Under the pieces are notes generated by a model. That model did not search any database. It was given only the letters and a program-made list of their open reading frames with translations, and was not told the DNA's origin. This document shows, one piece after another, positions 35,379-46,832 of a DNA stretch of 64,000 bases (its first letter is position 1; each line of letters opens with the position of its first letter). The position numbers and the translations under genes were made by a program. The DNA is from Triglochin maritima (taxonomy: Eukaryota > Streptophyta > Magnoliopsida > Alismatales > Juncaginaceae), in NCBI GenBank assembly GCA_963682175.1, contig OY821787.1, positions 22,608,501 to 22,672,500 on the forward strand, read 5' to 3'.

Positions 35379-36776
35379 TGATTGACATCATTTCATGCTT
35401 ACATTTGTATCTTATATCCATTATCTTTCACCTAAACAATGCTACGTAATGAGTTTTATGTTTGAATTTCAGAAATAAATAGGTTTGAAGAGAAGATGCA
35501 TAAGAAGACCTAAAAGCAGGAAAAAATGACTGAGTTGAGAGACTCGAGGACTAAGATGCAAGATCGAAGGACCTGAATGTAAGATCGAAGGACCAATGAG
35601 CAAACAAGAATACTCCACACCATCATGGGGAGTATTTTCTCAATTCTATTCGGGTCGGAGCTCCAGCAAGCGAAGTAGATGCATCAAAGACAAACAACGA
35701 CATCCAGAAAAGCCCAGAAGAAAGCCCAGCGGGATCCAAACCCTGTAGACAGCCAATTCGCGATCTGGGACCGCTGATTGGCGGTCCGGGTTGCTCCGGA
35801 TCCGCTAAGATTTCTGTGAGGCATGTATTAGTGTGTATTTAGTCTATTTCTGGTATATGTATAGTCACATACCGGGGGATTGTCTCGGATTACCTTTTTC
35901 TATGGCTATAAATAGAACTCTTCACCTTCTATTGTAATCACTCCATGCTTAGTGGTCATTCTCTCTACTTGAAGTGAAAGTCTTGAAGCAAGAAACTCAA
36001 GTGGGGAGATGTTACTGGTATTGTGAGTCTAAAATCAATAAAGTTTTGCTTGTTTTGTTGCTTCTTTTATAGTTCTTGCATGTTTAGCTTAATTGTCTTT
36101 TATTAAATCTAGCTTAGTTAATATGTTTTCCTATCTTAGTGTAATAGTTAGTTTAATATTTAGTGAGTAAAACCACTCCCCTTTGGGGGGTGGAGATGAT
36201 ACTTATATATGCAATTAAGAATGGAAGAATGCTTTATTTTGAAATGTGTTGATTAATATTAATGTATGCTTGCTTGTTAGAATAGAATACTTCACTTGAT
36301 AGGTTTTGCCACAAATCATAAGAAACCTCTCATGTTTGTTTAGTTTCTGAAATGACCAGCTTGTGTTTATAAATGTTAATTAAATAGGTTAGTGATTGAA
36401 TTGATGGATTTTGTCATGATAAGTAGACACCTCCTATACATGAAAACACTACCTCCACTTGTGCCCATAGGAATGCATTATTACCATCTTATTGTATATG
36501 TGTAATCACTCCACCCCTAAGGGGTGTTTCTCTTCCTTATTCCAGCTTAGTGTTAAGTTCCTTTAGTTTTGTCAAAGTAATCATTAGTCTCTTTCCTTTG
36601 CATTTTCTTCTTAGTAGCTTAGTGTAGCGTAGATTAGCTTAAACAAAACTCTTCCCCCTTTTTGTTGCCACTTGATTTCTGAAAAACCAAAGAGTTCTCT
36701 CCTCCCCGTGGATCGACCCGTATTTGCCACGTCTTCACCGACGTCGTGCACTTGCGGTAGTTTAAAGGATTAAACA
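35379..36776 (+). repeat. 3' LTR, probably belonging to element A
   Basis: 1,398 bp from TGATTGACATCATTTCATGC to 'ggattaaaca', with TATAAATA at 35907-35914. It matches 9148-10344 far better than 28682-29860, including its last bases 'attaaaca' rather than 'gttcaaca'. Degenerate copies of the CCGCCAAT palindrome lie at 35748-35765 and 35769-35787. It is followed by TGAAG. Confidence 0.85.
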
Positions 36777-37182
36777 TGAAGAGTGGAAGGAGTCTATTTT
36801 ACTACTTCGTGGTGGTAATGGGGAACCTTCTCACAAGTCCCTCACTATGGTTAATGGAGATGTGATTTTATTTTATTTTTTGTAAAATTGTGGACTTTAT
36901 TGTGTCTCTAAGCGAGATTTTGTGTGTTTGTTTGCATTTCGCTATTCATGTGTTTCAGAGAGTTTTGTTGTGGGGTTTGTGTTTTTAAGGAGATGTGTTC
37001 TTTTATGTGCGTTATTCTTACTTGTTTTTGTTTCTTTTTTTTTGGTAAAAATGTGAACTTTAACTTTACTGTGTTTAACTTTTGAGATTACATGTGTTTC
37101 CAAAGAACATGTTTTTGTTTGCAATTCATGTGTTTCAGATAATTTGGTTGTGCAGTTCAAATGTGGCTTTTTTGTGTAAGTT
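36777..37182. other. Unassigned DNA with an imperfect duplication
   Basis: No transposon end or coding domain. A segment with 'tttgtttgcatttcgctattc' wording (36926 onward, 'catgtgtttcagag') recurs about 187 bp later ('tttgtttgcaattcatgtg', 37115 onward), so about 36880-37170 looks like an old tandem duplication. Confidence 0.45.
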
Positions 37183-37683
37183 GGAGTATGTAAAATGTAT
37201 CAAGGGATGTTTCATGGAGGGTAATCTTAACTGATGGACAGGGTAAATTAAATTTAACTGTAGTGTAAAATCTAGTTGATTGTAGCGGGGTAAAACTAGC
37301 AGGGTAATCTTAATTGGTCGACGAGTTAAGCTGAATTAAAAATGGAGTACCCAAAAATAACAAACGAGGTAAGCTGAATGCAATAGAGGGGTAACACTAA
37401 GTAAAGGACGGGGTAAGTTGAATTCAATAGCAGGTTAACCAGAGTCTAGTGGAATTTAGTCTGGTAAATCCGGCTAGCTAATCTGAATTGATTGGTTGGG
37501 AGAGTTGAATTTTGAATACAAATTTAGACATAAATACTAGACGGGGTAAGTGGAATCCAATAGCCAGGTAACCTAAATAATAGGTTGTGGTTAATATAGA
37601 TGTGATAGAGGATAATTGGGTTCAACGAGACCGATAAGGTTCAGTAAATAAAATGAATCAAGTGATGTTTCTTAGGGTGTAAC
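37183..37683 (+). repeat. GGGTAA-type degenerate repeat, left part
   Basis: Short blocks of the form 'ggggtaagttgaattcaata' and 'gcagggtaa', alternating with 'ttaattgatgg'-like spacers, recur roughly every 20-50 bp. The last five bases (GTAAC, 37679-37683) are the target duplication of the next element. The sequence resumes at 57582 in phase with the same repeat, so the locus was continuous before that insertion. Confidence 0.75.
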
Positions 37684-39101
37684 TGATTGAGATCATATCA
37701 TGCATAAATTTGTCTTATATCCTTTATTTTTAGCCTAAGCAATGCTACGTAACGAGTTTTATGTTTAATTTTCAGGAATAAACAAGTTTGAGAAGAAGAG
37801 ACTCAAAAAAAGACTTAAAAGCAAAGAAAAGGACTAAGTTGCAAGACATATGGATTGAGATGCAAGAGAGAAGGACCCGGATGTAAAATCAAAAGGAGAA
37901 ATGAGCAAATCAAGAAGCTTCACACCATCATAAGAAGTATTTTGGAAATTAGATCTGTGTCTAACCATCAACAACCAAATTAGGTTCATCAAACATCAAG
38001 AAATCAAGTCAGAACCGAGCCACAGAAATCCAGACTCGATCAGAGGCATCCAGACCACCAATTGGCGGATCCAAACCGCCAATCAGCGGTCCATATGGCC
38101 TCAAATTATGTGTCTTGGTCGGGTCGTAAATTATGTTTTTTACGTCCATTTATAGTATGTGTCTAGTCCCATACCGAAGATGTCCCTAGTTACCTTTTCC
38201 TATGACTATAAATAGAATTCTTCCTCATCCTTTGTAATACTCATTGCTTGGTGGCATTCTATTTACTTAGAGTAAGCATTGGAGTAAAACCAAGTGGAGA
38301 AGCTAATTGTAATGTGAGTCATGTAAATAAAATATTTTTTCTTAGTTAGTTTTATATTGTCTATTTCAATTCTTCCATGCTTAGTTTAATTTCGTTTTGT
38401 CTTATTTTCTTAATGAGGAGTGAGTAGTTTCATCCCCATTTGGGGTGGAGGTAATGTACAATATGTGATAGTGATGAGCTCTTTTATTTGTGTCATGTCA
38501 TATGCTTAATGTAGATCTATACTTGTAGCATGCTTAAACTTGTATTAGATGAGATAATGTCCACAATAGGTACTTATCTCATGCTAGTTTTAGAGTTTAT
38601 CTTGTTGCTTGTTATGGTTTGATGAGAATGGCTTGTTATGTATGGATCCATATTTGGTGCACATTCACATGATTTGGGTTGTATGTATGATTGATTGATG
38701 CTCTAATGGACACACTAGGTACTTATTGCATGCTTGATAATCTAAAATAAACCTCAACTTTATGTGAGATATACATGTTCATGGTTTTCCATGTAGTGTT
38801 GTGTATCCTACACTTAGATTCTACACTAGCTTCTACTTGTGTCTCACACAAACTACACTTGTTGCTAACTAAAATGAAGACCCACTCACACACATATATC
38901 TACGCACCTCCACTCCATGAGGTTTTAGTTTAATTGTTAGTTCATTCATAGTTTAGTTTAGTGTAATCAAACTCATTATTCCCCTCTTTTCCCACTTGCC
39001 TTTGAAAGAACCATATTCGACACACCTCCCTATGGATTGACCTGTACTTGCCACCGCTTCATCGCGGCCGTGCACTTGCGATATTTAAAACGAATACATC
39101 A
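37684..39101 (+). repeat. 5' LTR of the third Athila-type element
   Basis: 1,418 bp from TGATTGAGATCATATCATGC to 'cgaatacatca'. Two variants of the CCGCCAAT palindrome lie near 38053-38070 and 38074-38091. The 3' LTR without its insertion is 1,412 bp and collinear. It represents a subfamily distinct from the other Athila-type LTRs of the window. Confidence 0.85.
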
Positions 39102-39107
39102 AGGTTT

Positions 39108-39125
39108 TAGCACCGTTGCCGGGGA
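39108..39125 (+). other. Primer-binding site, tRNA-Asp type
   Basis: TAGCACCGTTGCCGGGGA, six bases after the LTR. Compared with TGGCGCCGTTGCCGGGGA it has two G-to-A changes (positions 2 and 5). Confidence 0.8.
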
Positions 39126-39476
39126 GTTGCTATGTCCAGACTCTGGTTTGGACGATTCGAGTGGGTTTAATCATTTGTCTTTAGCTTTTGATTGTAGAAG
39201 AGACTTTGCAGCATCAATGGGAGTCACTAAGAGAAGTTTGGAGGCAAATAGAAAGAAACAGACTGCCAATCAGCGATGGTTGACCGCCAACTGACGGTAT
39301 GGTGAGCTCAGCTTGCTCTCTCCTTTCTTTCAGTTGTTTTTGGTTTCAATATGGAGGTCTAGGGCTCAGTTTGGCTTGTTGTCACTTGTAGTTTGCCCCA
39401 GATCAATAATCAATCCCCATTTTAAGACAACTTGGACCCTAAAACTCAAAGCAAAAGACTATATTATTGGTCATCA
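39126..39476 (+). other. Leader of the third element, part before the LINE
   Basis: Noncoding and related to 10369-10700. It holds two CCGCCAAT-type palindrome variants (39261-39278 and 39282-39299). It ends at the target duplication AGGTCATCCATCACTT (39477-39492) of the L1 LINE. Confidence 0.7.
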
Positions 39477-39695
39477 AGGTCATCCATCACTTTTTTTTTG
39501 CAAAGCAAAAGGGAGGCTTAGCCTCTAAAAATTGTATTACTAAGGAACTGTTTACATCTACCAAAATTTGTTTGTTTAGTTCGCAGGCGTATGCCACATG
39601 CATAACCGGCTTCTCCCTACCACCTATTTGTACTCACGTGAAGGTCATGTAGTATAAGGAAATAATTACATCTCATCAAATTTCAGAAGTTCGAA

Positions 39696-40734
39696 TTAGT
39701 TCCAAGTATCCTGAAAATGTCTCGCTTCTCCTTCATCTTTGGCGAGTTCGGATGCTTGATAGCTCATGCTCCGGATTATATCTTTGACTACAGCAATGGT
39801 AGCTTGCGGTTGCTGCCTCTCGCCCTTAAAAATCCTACGGTTCTGCTCATGCCAGCATTCATATATCGTAGCACTTACCACCCACTTTCTGACCACTTTG
39901 TCAAGTGGGCTTCCACTCGCATGTGAAAGTCGAAGACCTCACTCTCTAAACCGCTTGCTGCAGTTTGGTGGAGCTGCATGAGGTTGAGGAGACGCCTCCA
40001 CACCTCCTTTGTGTATTGACAATTCCAGAAAAGATGCTCCATGTCTTCCTCTTGGTCTTCACATAGCACACAAGTTTGCTCTAGATTTACGGCTTGCTTT
40101 ATCATTCGCCGCTTTGTGAGCAGACGCCTCTTCAATGCTCGCCAAGTTGTGAGTGCGTGCTTTGGGACAGCAAATATGTGCCATACCATCCCCGCCCAAG
40201 GGACTTTCCTGCCCGGTTGCCTCACCCAACTCCATACTTCCTTCATCCCAAGTATTGCACCCGTCCCATCTGGTCTAACCGGTCTATCCTCTCCTCCATG
40301 AATGCGCACTTGGCTTATCCTTGAGCAAACTTCTTCCATCCTGCTGGATCGTGGGGGAGGGAGGTACCACGACCCTTCTCTGATGAAGTACGACACCTTT
40401 ACGTCCCAAGGAACCCCCAACTCGTAGTGAAGCTGGTCACCCCAGCTTGTGCATTGAAAAGGTTCACCGCACCAAGGAAATTGGAAAAACCGAATCGCTT
40501 CCCCATTTCCCACCTCATATTGGATGTGTCTCCTAGCAATATCTCGGACTCGCAGCAGCCCTCGCCATGCCCATGATGAGGTAGGTGGTGGTCTTGCAAG
40601 CCAAATGGAGCGGTTCCATAGGTATTTTCGCCGGACAGCACTTAGCCCAATGGGAAGTGTTGTCCGCCACCACAAGCCAAAACTGCCGGAGAAGGCCCGC
40701 ATCATTCCATTCTGTTAGCCTCCTTAATCGGAGG
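39696..40734 (-). pseudogene. L1 ORF2, C-terminal part
   Basis: It continues the ORF2 frame after the solo LTR with GGLRLRRLTEWNDAG. A frame change near 40650 leads to a zf-RVT domain, visible as CVLCEDQEEDMEHLFWNC in a frame of about 276 codons (39875-40705). Another frame change near 39880 leads to a C-terminal stretch (ATIYECWHEQNRRIFKG) of the kind that closes plant L1 ORF2. The order zf-RVT then CWxxxNRRIF is typical of plant LINEs. Confidence 0.85.
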
Positions 40735-40739
40735 CCTCC

Positions 40740-42140
40740 TGATTGACATCATTTCATGCTTATATTTGTATCTTATATCCATTATCTTTCACCTAAACAA
40801 TGCTATGTCACGAGTTTTATGTTTAGTTTTCAGGAATAAATAGGTTTGAAGAGATGAAGCATAAAAGGACCCAAAAGCTGGGAAAAAGGACTGAATTGTG
40901 AGATCTGGGGACCAAGATTCAAGGAAGAAGGACCTGATTGCAAGACAGAAGGACCTAAGAGCAAAATAGAATACTCCACACCATCATGGGGAGTAGTTTA
41001 CCAATTCGATTCGGGTCGGAGCTCCAACAAGTCAAGTAACCGCATCCAAGACCAAGAATACCATCCAGGAAAGCCTCCAAGAAAGCCCAGGCGAATCCGG
41101 ACCCTGTAGACCGCCAATTGGCGGTCTAGAATCGCTAATTGGCGGTACAGGTGGATCCGAATCCGCTTAGCTTTTTCTGGCGTCTGTATTAGAGCGTGCT
41201 TATGCTATTTATGGTATTTGTTTAGTCCCACATCGGGGGATTGTCCCGGATTAGCTTTTTCCATGGCTATAAATAGAACTCTTCACCTTCCATTGTAATT
41301 ACTCCATCCTTGTGGTCATTCTCCCTAATTGAAGTGAAAGCCTTGAAGCAAGAAACTCAATGGGGGAGATGCTACTGGTATTGTGAGTCTTCAATCAATA
41401 AAATTTCCTTAGTTTTGTGCTTCTTTTATTGTTGGTGCATGTTTTAGTTTAATTGTCTTTTATTAAATCTAGCTTAGTTAATATGTTTTCTTATCTTAGT
41501 GTAATGTGTAGTGTAATGTGTAGTGAGTAAAACCACTCCCCTTTTGGGGGGTGGAGATGATTACCATATATGCAATTAAGGAAATGGGGATGTTTATTTT
41601 GAAATGTGTTGATTAATATGAATGCATGCTTGCTTGTTAGAATAGAACACTTCACTAGATGGGTTTTGCCACAAGTTTTAAGACACCTCCCATGCTTGTT
41701 TAGTTTCTTAAATAACCAGCTTGTGTTTATGAATGTTAATCAAAGTAGGTTAGTGATTTAATTGATGGGTTTTGCCATGATAAGTAGACACCTCCCATAC
41801 ATGCAAACACTACCTCCACTTATGCCTATAGGAAGATATTCTTGCCTCCTTATTGTGTATGTGTAGTCACTCCACCCCCTAAGGGGTCTCTCTCTCTTAC
41901 TGATTTCTCCATAGTATCAAGTTTCTCTAGCTTAGTTGAAGTATTCGTTTGTTTTGTTTCCTTCGCATTTGCTTCTTCGTGTTAGCATAGTTTAGATTAG
42001 CATAAACAACTTTCTTCCATCTTTTTGTGCCACTTGATTTCTGATAAACAAGAGGCTGCTCACCTCCCTGAGGACGACCCGTACTTGCCACCGGTTCATC
42101 GCGACCGTGCACTTGCGGTAGAAATATAAAACGTTCAACA
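40740..42140 (+). repeat. Solo Athila-type LTR inside the LINE
   Basis: 1,401 bp from TGATTGACATCATTTCATGC to 'aaaacgttcaaca', with perfect target duplications CCTCC (40735-40739 and 42141-42145). It carries a perfect GACCGCCAATTGGCGGTC at 41109-41126 and a second degenerate copy right after. No primer site or interior follows. The insertion splits ORF2 of the LINE after the reverse transcriptase. Confidence 0.9.
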
Positions 42141-42145
42141 CCTCC

Positions 42146-44691
42146 TTCGTCTTTTGGAGTACAAACGTCCTTCCAAGCCACCGCCACCCACTTTTTCTCC
42201 CCTCCCCAAATAAAATGGCTCATTATGCTATCCAATTCATGCAAGACGATTCTTGGTAGAAGAAACGCTGAAGTCCAATAAATGCTGAACGAGGTGAGGA
42301 CACTCCGTACTAGTTCCACTCGCCCAACCATAGAAAGAAGCCTTTGTTGCCACGTTGTGAGGCGAGCCTTTAGCTTGTTTATGAGTGGTACACAATGGGA
42401 TCTCCCCATTCTTCCATAAAATAGTGGCAGCCCAAGTGACACCACCGGAAAAGCCTTTCGCTTCATCCCAAGGGGTGCCTCAATCCAAGCTCCATTCGTC
42501 CCATCTCCACCCATGAAGACCTGACTTTTTGAGGCGTTAAATTTCAGACCCGAGCTTGCTGTAAACTCCTCAAGAATGAGTCTAATGGCTCGAGCGTTTG
42601 CTTTGGTAGCCTTTGCGAAGAGTAGGACGTCGTCAGCAAACGAAAGGTGGACACGATGACATCTCCACAATATAATGGCTCGATTTTCTTGTCCATGACC
42701 GCCATCTTTACCATTTCACTCAGCACCTCCATGCACATCACGAACAAGTATGGAGCTAGGGGATCACCTTGTCGTAGACCATTTCTGGCTCGAAACTGTG
42801 TGGAGTTTGCTCCATTTACTGTCACCACAAACGATGCCTCCACACAAGCCAAAATCAGTCGTCTCCACTTATCCGGGAAACCAAATCTCTTCATCACATG
42901 GTCGAGGAACTCCCAAGAGATTGAGTCATATGCTTTCCTGATATTGAGCTTTATGCACATACGTCCTTTCCCCTTCTTGAGATGTAGCTTGTGGTAGAGC
43001 TCGTGTGCGAGAAGGATGTTATCACTAATTCTTCGTCCTTGGACGAATACGCTCTGATTTTCCCCTATCAGCCATGGTAATAACCTCTTCAAGTGGTTTG
43101 CAAGGACTTTGGATGTGAACCTATACGTCATATTACATAGAGCAATGGGCCGGAAGTCCTCCACCACTGTCGGTGCCTTCTTCTTCGGGATGATCATGAT
43201 GGATGTGTTGTTCAATTGTGTGAGGACCCTTCCACTATCCAAGCAAGACGCGACAGCCTTTACCATGTCCCTCTCAATTATGCTCCATGCTGCCTTGAAG
43301 AACTTTGCATTGAAACCATCGGGCCCCGGTGCTTTATCAATATTGGCGTTCAACACTACATCTTGCAATTCTTTTGGGTCCAACTTCCGTGTTAAATCAG
43401 CCCCCTCCTCCGCTGTAATTTGTGGTAGAATAATTGAATTTTTAAGGGGTTGGACCTGAAAACCATGAACAAACAAGTTAGCATAAAAAGACCGGAACAC
43501 TTCCCGGATGTCGTTCTCATCCTCCACTAGATTCTCCCCCTCTCCCACTCGCCTCACTTGATTGGTGGCTCTCCTCAATCTAAGATGCGCATGGAAGAAC
43601 CTAGTGTTTCGGTCCCCCTCTTTCAACCACTTTACTCTAGATTTTTGTCGTATGATGGACTCCTCCCAAGCAAGGACCCGGGCAAGAGTATCCTTTGCTG
43701 CGTTTTCAACTTCAGCAAGCTCGCCACTACTCGGGTCACTATGCCTTTGCCTCCTCACTTGTGCAAGAGAGTCCCTAGCCTATCCCACCTTGTTTGTAAC
43801 ATTTCCAAAGGTGCTCCAACTCCACTTAATTAGTGCTTTCCTGACTTCAGTTAGTTTCCTCACTATACGAAACATGGGTGTACCTCTCACATTTGTAGTC
43901 CAAGCTTGTTGTACGACTCCTCCGAAGTCCACGTGATCCGCCCAATGGTTTTCAAATCTGAAAATCTTCTTTTTCCTCCTTTCGTTTCCTTCCGTTTTCA
44001 TGACAAGCATGGTGTGATCACTCAAGTCCTTTTCACCAATAATGTAGAAGGAATTGGGGAATACCTCGAGCCATGCATTGTTCATTAATATTCGGTCCAG
44101 CTTTGTCTCGATGCATGCAGTTCCCTCCGACGAGTTGGACCAAGTGAAGTCGCCTCCGGTTGAGGGCATCTCAAGTAGTTGAATGGTGTCAAGACACTCA
44201 TTAAACTCCTGAATTGCCACCTCATTTCCAGCAGCTCCGCCTCGCTTTTCAGTAGCCTTCCGGATGCAATTAAAGTCCCCACCAACCAGCCACGGTCGCT
44301 CCCCATGTGGTGCCACTTCATTTAAGTCCCTCCACAGTGCTCTCCTCTCCACATGTCCATTTTCACCATAGATTGCAGTAAGAGCAAATTCAGTGCCGTC
44401 CTTTCTTAAGCTCCCAAGGGAGTGGAGCAATTGAGTTGATTCGAACGTAATTCTTAAGTCGACCAGCTGGTCATTCCATAACACTAGAATGCGCCCCGAG
44501 TCTACAACCATGCAATTTGACATCCAAGCATGAGGCCAAATTGCTCGCTTGAATCGCTCAAGTTTCTTGTACTTAACCTTGTGCTCCACAAGGCAAACCA
44601 CATCCGGATTTACCTCCCTTTTTCGACCCCTGATCATGAGTGCGCGACCGGGTCCGTTTGCGCCACGCACATTCCACACTAAGACATTCAT
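42146..44691 (-). pseudogene. L1 ORF2: endonuclease and reverse transcriptase
   Basis: The start is chosen at the ATG at 44691-44689 (MNVLVWNVRGANG), four bases after the ORF1 stop. An APE-type endonuclease follows with WNVRG, VEHKV, GGDFNCIR and EKDLSDHTML. An in-frame TAG lies at 43780-43782. The reverse transcriptase then shows NIDKAPGPDGFNAKFFK, MIIPKKKAP, FRPIALCNMTYRF, KLNIRKAYDSISWEF and NGLRQGDPLAPYLFV. A frame change near 42680 precedes the catalytic block LSFADDVLLF, in which both Asp are intact. The endonuclease nicks DNA and the RT copies the LINE RNA at the nick. Confidence 0.9.
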
Positions 44692-44695
44692 GGGT

Positions 44696-46707
44696 TTAAG
44701 GTACGGGGTGACCCCCCTTCCCTTCCGTACGCGTATTCTTACTCCAACTACTTTTCCTCCCGGATCGTCTAAGCGGTGGTGGCGAGTATACCTTCTTTGA
44801 GCACGAGCCCTCACACTCTTCTTGCCGCCTTTCTTCATCTCTCTCCATGTCTTGGTCTTCTGAATTTCGGAGGACCTCAAACATTCCCTCACTTTGATGA
44901 CCGAATTTATCTTTACTCTCCTTTGTGCGTGCCACTTTAGAAGGTGAAACCCAACCCGCCTCCTTTTGCACCAAGGAGGCTAGTCCACATAACTTCCCAT
45001 GCTCTCCTTTCAAAGTGCCTTTCTCCTTCTCAAGTCTTTCACCTAAAGCCTCGTGGTCTTGCTGGAATTTTTTGCATGATAATTCTCCTTCATAAAATTC
45101 TTCCTCCTCATGCATCTCACGAATATTCCCATGCATGGGTGTTTTACTAAATGCACCCTCCACTTCATAAGAGGGACCCTTCAAGTTGTGTCCCTTGATT
45201 TGAAACATGGTTGCTTGTATTTTGTCTTCTTCATGCTGACTTGGTCCTTCCACAGCAGCCTCTTCACACATAGAGCACTCAAAGCCCATCCCATTGGCTT
45301 GTCCCAAAGTGGAAGTATCACTTTCCTGCTCCACTCCACCTTTCCCTTGTTGGACACCAATAGAGTCACTCCCACTTGCACCCACAGCAGAATTCGGTTT
45401 GCCCACTTTAGAGCCTTCTCCTTTGTCTCCTAATCTACTCCCACTCATATGACAAAGCCTCCCCTCATTGGTTGCCTCCAAAGAATTAGGAGAACAAGAG
45501 AGTGGTTTAGTCAAGTAATTTTCCTCCATCAAATTTATCTTAGCTTGCTCTCCACATGGCACCTCCTACTTGTCCCCCGATCCACCTCAGCACCTCTAGT
45601 GTCCACATCATCATCTCCTCCAGCAACCTCTCTCAGCCCTCTCTCCCCTCCCATCCGACCAGCCTCTCTCATCACCTCCGGGATGCCCATGTTGCTTGCT
45701 TCCTCCCCACGTCCAAGGGTCACTCCCTCAACGCCCTTGGACATACTCCTTCCAAGCCCATTTTCAGCACTCTTCCTAGATACAACCACCCACTTCTCAA
45801 TTTTTCCTTTGTGCTCCTCTCCTTGCTTGTTGGTTATCCTCTTCTTTGGACATTTCTTCTCATCATGACCGAACTCCAAGCAGTCCTTTCAATACCCGAG
45901 CCTCCATTCATACTCCACTAGAACTTGATGTGTGTCGGTGCCTTCCACTTCAACCTCCACCCAACTCGGATAGGTGAAGTCGTGAGCCACTTCCACACAC
46001 ACACTTGCATAGGTCAGCCTTCTCCCCGAGGCCGTGTGCTCATCCATGTATAGGGGTCTCCCAAGAACACTAGAAATGTTGCTCAACACTCTTTGTGACC
46101 AGAATCGGAGGTCAAGCTCTGGTAGAGGAATCCAAATGGGAACGGTGGTGATGTTTGTCCTTGTCAAAACCACATCCGGTGCCCACTCTTGGACAACAAG
46201 TGGAGAACCACGAATGAACCATGGTCCCCCCTCTAGCACATGTTTCCTATCCTCTCCAAGACTGAAACAAAATAGGAGAAAGCCTTGACTTCTTTTAATG
46301 ACCTCCACACCTCCAACCAAACTCCACATCTTGTGGAGGTGCTTCTCTAAAGTCGGCAAGTGTGGTCTAAAAGTAATGAAATAACCAACTAAGACATTAT
46401 CCCACCTCTTCAAGGCTTCAACAACTTCATGCTTGGAGCATTTTGCCACCTTCTCTCCTCCTTTTATGGCCGACTGGATGAACTCAAGGGCTGTGGATGC
46501 CTTTGGGCCAGCCACAAACAACTCGCTCCACTTCCTTGGGGGAGTTTCATCACTCCCTAGAGGTGGTGTGTGCACTTCATCCCCTAAGGCTGGGAATGAA
46601 GCATGCAATGTGGGTGGATGGAGAGCCTCTTTGCTGCCACACTCTCCATGTCCTTGTTGCCCACGAGTAGGGCAAGGCTTGGGGTCCATTTTTCTGCGAA
46701 AATCCAA
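44696..46707 (-). pseudogene. L1 ORF1, DUF4283/zinc-knuckle type
   Basis: The N-terminal frame (start 46707) holds a DUF4283-like RNA-binding region (KCSKHEVVEALKRWDNVLVG, GGPWFIRGSPLVVQEWAPD) and the following IPIW-type block (VPIWIPLPELDLRFW). The TGA at 45891-45889 falls where the first Cys of a CCHC knuckle is expected; the rest of the knuckle (KDCLEFGHDEKKC) follows in phase. A frame change near 45550 leads to a long hydrophilic tail ending at TAA 44698-44696. ORF1 proteins bind LINE RNA. Confidence 0.85.
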
Positions 46708-46832
46708 AGTTTTTGGTGGTGAAAGAGGTCAGAACCCTAGAGAAACCTAGGTTCCCCATGTTGGTCGCCACTCCCTGTCTCTCCTCTCATCTTTTTTCTC
46801 ACCTCAGGCGTCAACTAGGTCATCCATCACTT

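Larger units (their letters stand above)
9148..36776 (+). mobile_element. Athila-type Ty3 element A with nested insertions
   Basis: The 5' LTR (9148-10344), tRNA-Asp primer site, leader, gag, protease, RT, RNase H and integrase lie in order on the plus strand up to 19867. The rest is interrupted by a Tekay-like element (20292-28681) and a second Athila-type element (from 28682). The LTR at 35379-36776 is much more like 9148-10344 than like 28682-29860. I infer that it is the true 3' LTR of A and that unequal recombination removed what lay between. The first 190 or so bases of the 5' LTR are missing, so no target duplication can be checked. The gene order and the tRNA-Asp site are typical of the Athila/Tat clade. 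Confidence 0.6.
39493..46816 (-). mobile_element. L1-type LINE, near full length
   Basis: A 16-bp target duplication AGGTCATCCATCACTT flanks it (39477-39492 and 46817-46832). On the minus strand it runs from a short 5' region at 46816 through ORF1 and ORF2 to a short A-tail (T-run at 39493-39499). Without the solo LTR inside it, it is about 5.9 kb, a usual length for a complete plant L1. Both ORFs carry damage, so the copy cannot move on its own. Confidence 0.9.

Noticed and set aside
28682..36776. A simple intact Athila element with its own two LTRs
   Set aside because: The two LTRs are of different subfamilies and lengths (1,179 and 1,398 bp), and the flanks do not match as a target duplication.
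40041..40324. Plus-strand frames across the LINE, also at 42647-43936 and 45110-45921
   Set aside because: They are antisense to L1 ORF1/ORF2, where the minus strand shows clear endonuclease, RT and zf-RVT blocks.
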